Source: Chitinolyticbacter albus
GTDB taxonomy: Bacteria > Pseudomonadota > Gammaproteobacteria > Burkholderiales > Chitinibacteraceae
DNA length: 64,000 bases
Reading direction: 5' to 3'
Assembly: GCF_024437655.1 (NCBI RefSeq)
Contig: NZ_JANBVF010000005.1
Span: 1-64,000, forward strand
Under the pieces are notes generated by a model that searched no databases, was not told the origin of the DNA, and saw only the letters and a program-made list of their open reading frames with translations. Below are positions 63,079 through 64,000 of this stretch, piece after piece (position 1 is the stretch's first letter; every line of letters starts with the position of its first letter). The position numbers and the translations under genes were made by a program.

Positions 63079-63468
63079 ATGCGCATTCTGCATACCATGC
63101 TGCGAGTCGGCGATCTGGATCGTTCGCTCGCGTTCTATACCGACGTGCTGGGCATGCGGCTGCTGCGGCGCAAGGATTACCCGGAAGGCCGGTTCACGCT
63201 GGCCTTCGTCGGCTATGGTGAGGAGTCGGATACCGCAGTGCTGGAGCTGACCCATAACTGGGATACCGACAAGTATGAGTTGGGCAATGCTTATGGCCAT
63301 ATCGCGCTGGAAGTGCAGGATGCCTACGCGACCTGCGATGCGGTGCGCGCCAAGGGCGGCCGTGTCACGCGCGAGGCGGGGCCGATGAAGCACGGCACGA
63401 CGGTGATTGCCTTCGTCGAGGATCCGGATGGCTACAAGATCGAATTCATCCAGCGCGGCACGCAATAG
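63079..63468 (+). CDS. gloA: Lactoylglutathione lyase (glyoxalase I)
   Basis: A 129-residue metalloenzyme that turns the hemithioacetal of methylglyoxal and glutathione into lactoylglutathione. It has two beta-alpha-beta-beta-beta modules; metal ligands are the His in RILHTMLRV, Glu in AVLELTHNW, His in YGHIALEV and Glu in KIEFIQRG. The length matches the small nickel-type bacterial enzymes. The ATG at 63079 with GGGGG upstream is preferred over TTG 63073. Confidence 0.94.
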   Translation: MRILHTMLRVGDLDRSLAFYTDVLGMRLLRRKDYPEGRFTLAFVGYGEESDTAVLELTHNWDTDKYELGNAYGHIALEVQDAYATCDAVRAKGGRVTREAGPMKHGTTVIAFVEDPDGYKIEFIQRGTQ

Positions 63469-63510
63469 GCCGCTGCCACTCGCTCGACTTTCCCTGCACA
63501 AGGCCCCCGC

Positions 63511-64000
63511 ATGCAAAAACTGATCCCGCTGTTGCTCGGAGTGGTTCCAGCGTTCGGTCACGCCGCGGGGCTCGATGGCAGCGAGCTCTCGCTACTGTGG
63601 GCGCTGCCCTTTGCCGGCATCCTGTTGTCGATCGCCCTGTTTCCGTTGTTGGCGCCGCATTTCTGGCACGCGCATTTCGGCAAGGTGGCGGCGTTCTGGG
63701 CGGCGGCCTTCCTGATCCCGTGCGCCATTGCCTTCGGGCCTGGTATCGCGGGCGGCGTGTTGGCACACGCACTGATCGAGGAATTCATTCCCTTCATCAT
63801 CCTGCTGTTCGCGCTCTATACGATATCGGGCGGCATCCTGGTGTGGGGCAACCTGCACGGCTCGCCCGCGCTCAACACCGGCATACTGGCGCTGGGTTCG
63901 CTGCTGGCGTCCGTCATGGGTACGACCGGCGCCGCCATGTTGCTGATCCGTCCGCTACTCAAGGCCAACGACAACCGCAGGCATAATGCGCACGTGGTGG
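63511..64000 (+). CDS. Ion antiporter, CitMHS_2/ArsB-like (3' end outside window)
   Basis: Only the first 163 codons are present. The protein starts with a signal-like segment (MQKLIPLLLGVVPAFGHAAG) and then shows four to five hydrophobic helices. SIALFPLLAPHFWHAHFGKVAAFWA and the later VMGTTGAAMLLIRPLLKAN resemble the sodium:proton antiporter/citrate transporter-like family found widely in betaproteobacteria. It would exchange sodium for protons or export an organic acid; the substrate is unproven. Confidence 0.8.
   Translation, partial: MQKLIPLLLGVVPAFGHAAGLDGSELSLLWALPFAGILLSIALFPLLAPHFWHAHFGKVAAFWAAAFLIPCAIAFGPGIAGGVLAHALIEEFIPFIILLFALYTISGGILVWGNLHGSPALNTGILALGSLLASVMGTTGAAMLLIRPLLKANDNRRHNAHVV

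Overview
The window is high-GC bacterial DNA, and the gene set points to a betaproteobacterium, most likely of the order Neisseriales (chitin-degrading Chromobacteriaceae/Chitinibacteraceae type). This is inferred from family-level recognition: a secreted GH19 chitinase with CBM5/12 modules, a metX-metW pair, the standard dcw order ending ftsQ-ftsA-ftsZ-lpxC, and an msbA/LPS-core glycosyltransferase block. No database search was possible.

Layout. 1-3.8 kb: a cut-off GAF/PAS/GGDEF sensor, a DUF2145 pair and an EamA exporter. 3.8-8.2 kb: two secreted chitin-related proteins that share a nearly identical signal peptide and first CBM; one is a GH19 chitinase, the other has several CBM-like modules and no visible enzyme. 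8.3-11.6 kb: pseudouridine synthases, rlmH, maf and tRNA-Thr. 11.7-15.3 kb: an AT-richer accessory block. It holds a textbook sigma-54 promoter, two tiny type IV pilins (59 and 61 aa), a secreted six-cysteine protein between them, and an ABC permease, a membrane-anchored helical protein and an ABC ATPase. 15.4-24 kb: cysDN, rsfS-nadD, a decayed second nadD fragment, a chorismate mutase with a C8 tract at its start, proA and an RstAB-like two-component system. 24-29.4 kb: def, a cold-shock gene, pth, an orphan ParA, a COG0523 GTPase and msrP. 29.6-47.8 kb: the complete dcw cluster mraZ-rsmH-ftsL-ftsI-murE-murF-mraY-murD-ftsW-murG-murC-ddl-ftsQ-ftsA-ftsZ-lpxC, headed by MraZ boxes. 47.8-59.2 kb: a small membrane protein, rsmE, msbA and LPS core/O-antigen genes. 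59.3-64 kb: metXW, an oxidoreductase, a YgjP-like metalloprotein, two tRNA-Lys genes, gloA and the start of an ion antiporter.

How it fits together. The dcw genes build lipid II (MurE/F/D/C, Ddl, MraY, MurG) and run septation (FtsL/I/W/Q/A/Z), mostly with overlapping start and stop codons that suggest translational coupling. lpxC, msbA and the glycosyltransferases extend this to outer-membrane biogenesis. The most unusual element is the 11.7-15.3 kb block: split, very short pilins beside a three-gene ABC system recalls Geobacter PilA-N/PilA-C and Myxococcus PilGHI, with no other pilus assembly gene in the window. A second theme is rearrangement: nadD-rsfS and rlmH-maf, usually adjacent in related bacteria, lie about 8 kb apart on opposite strands, and a decayed nadD copy lies near them.
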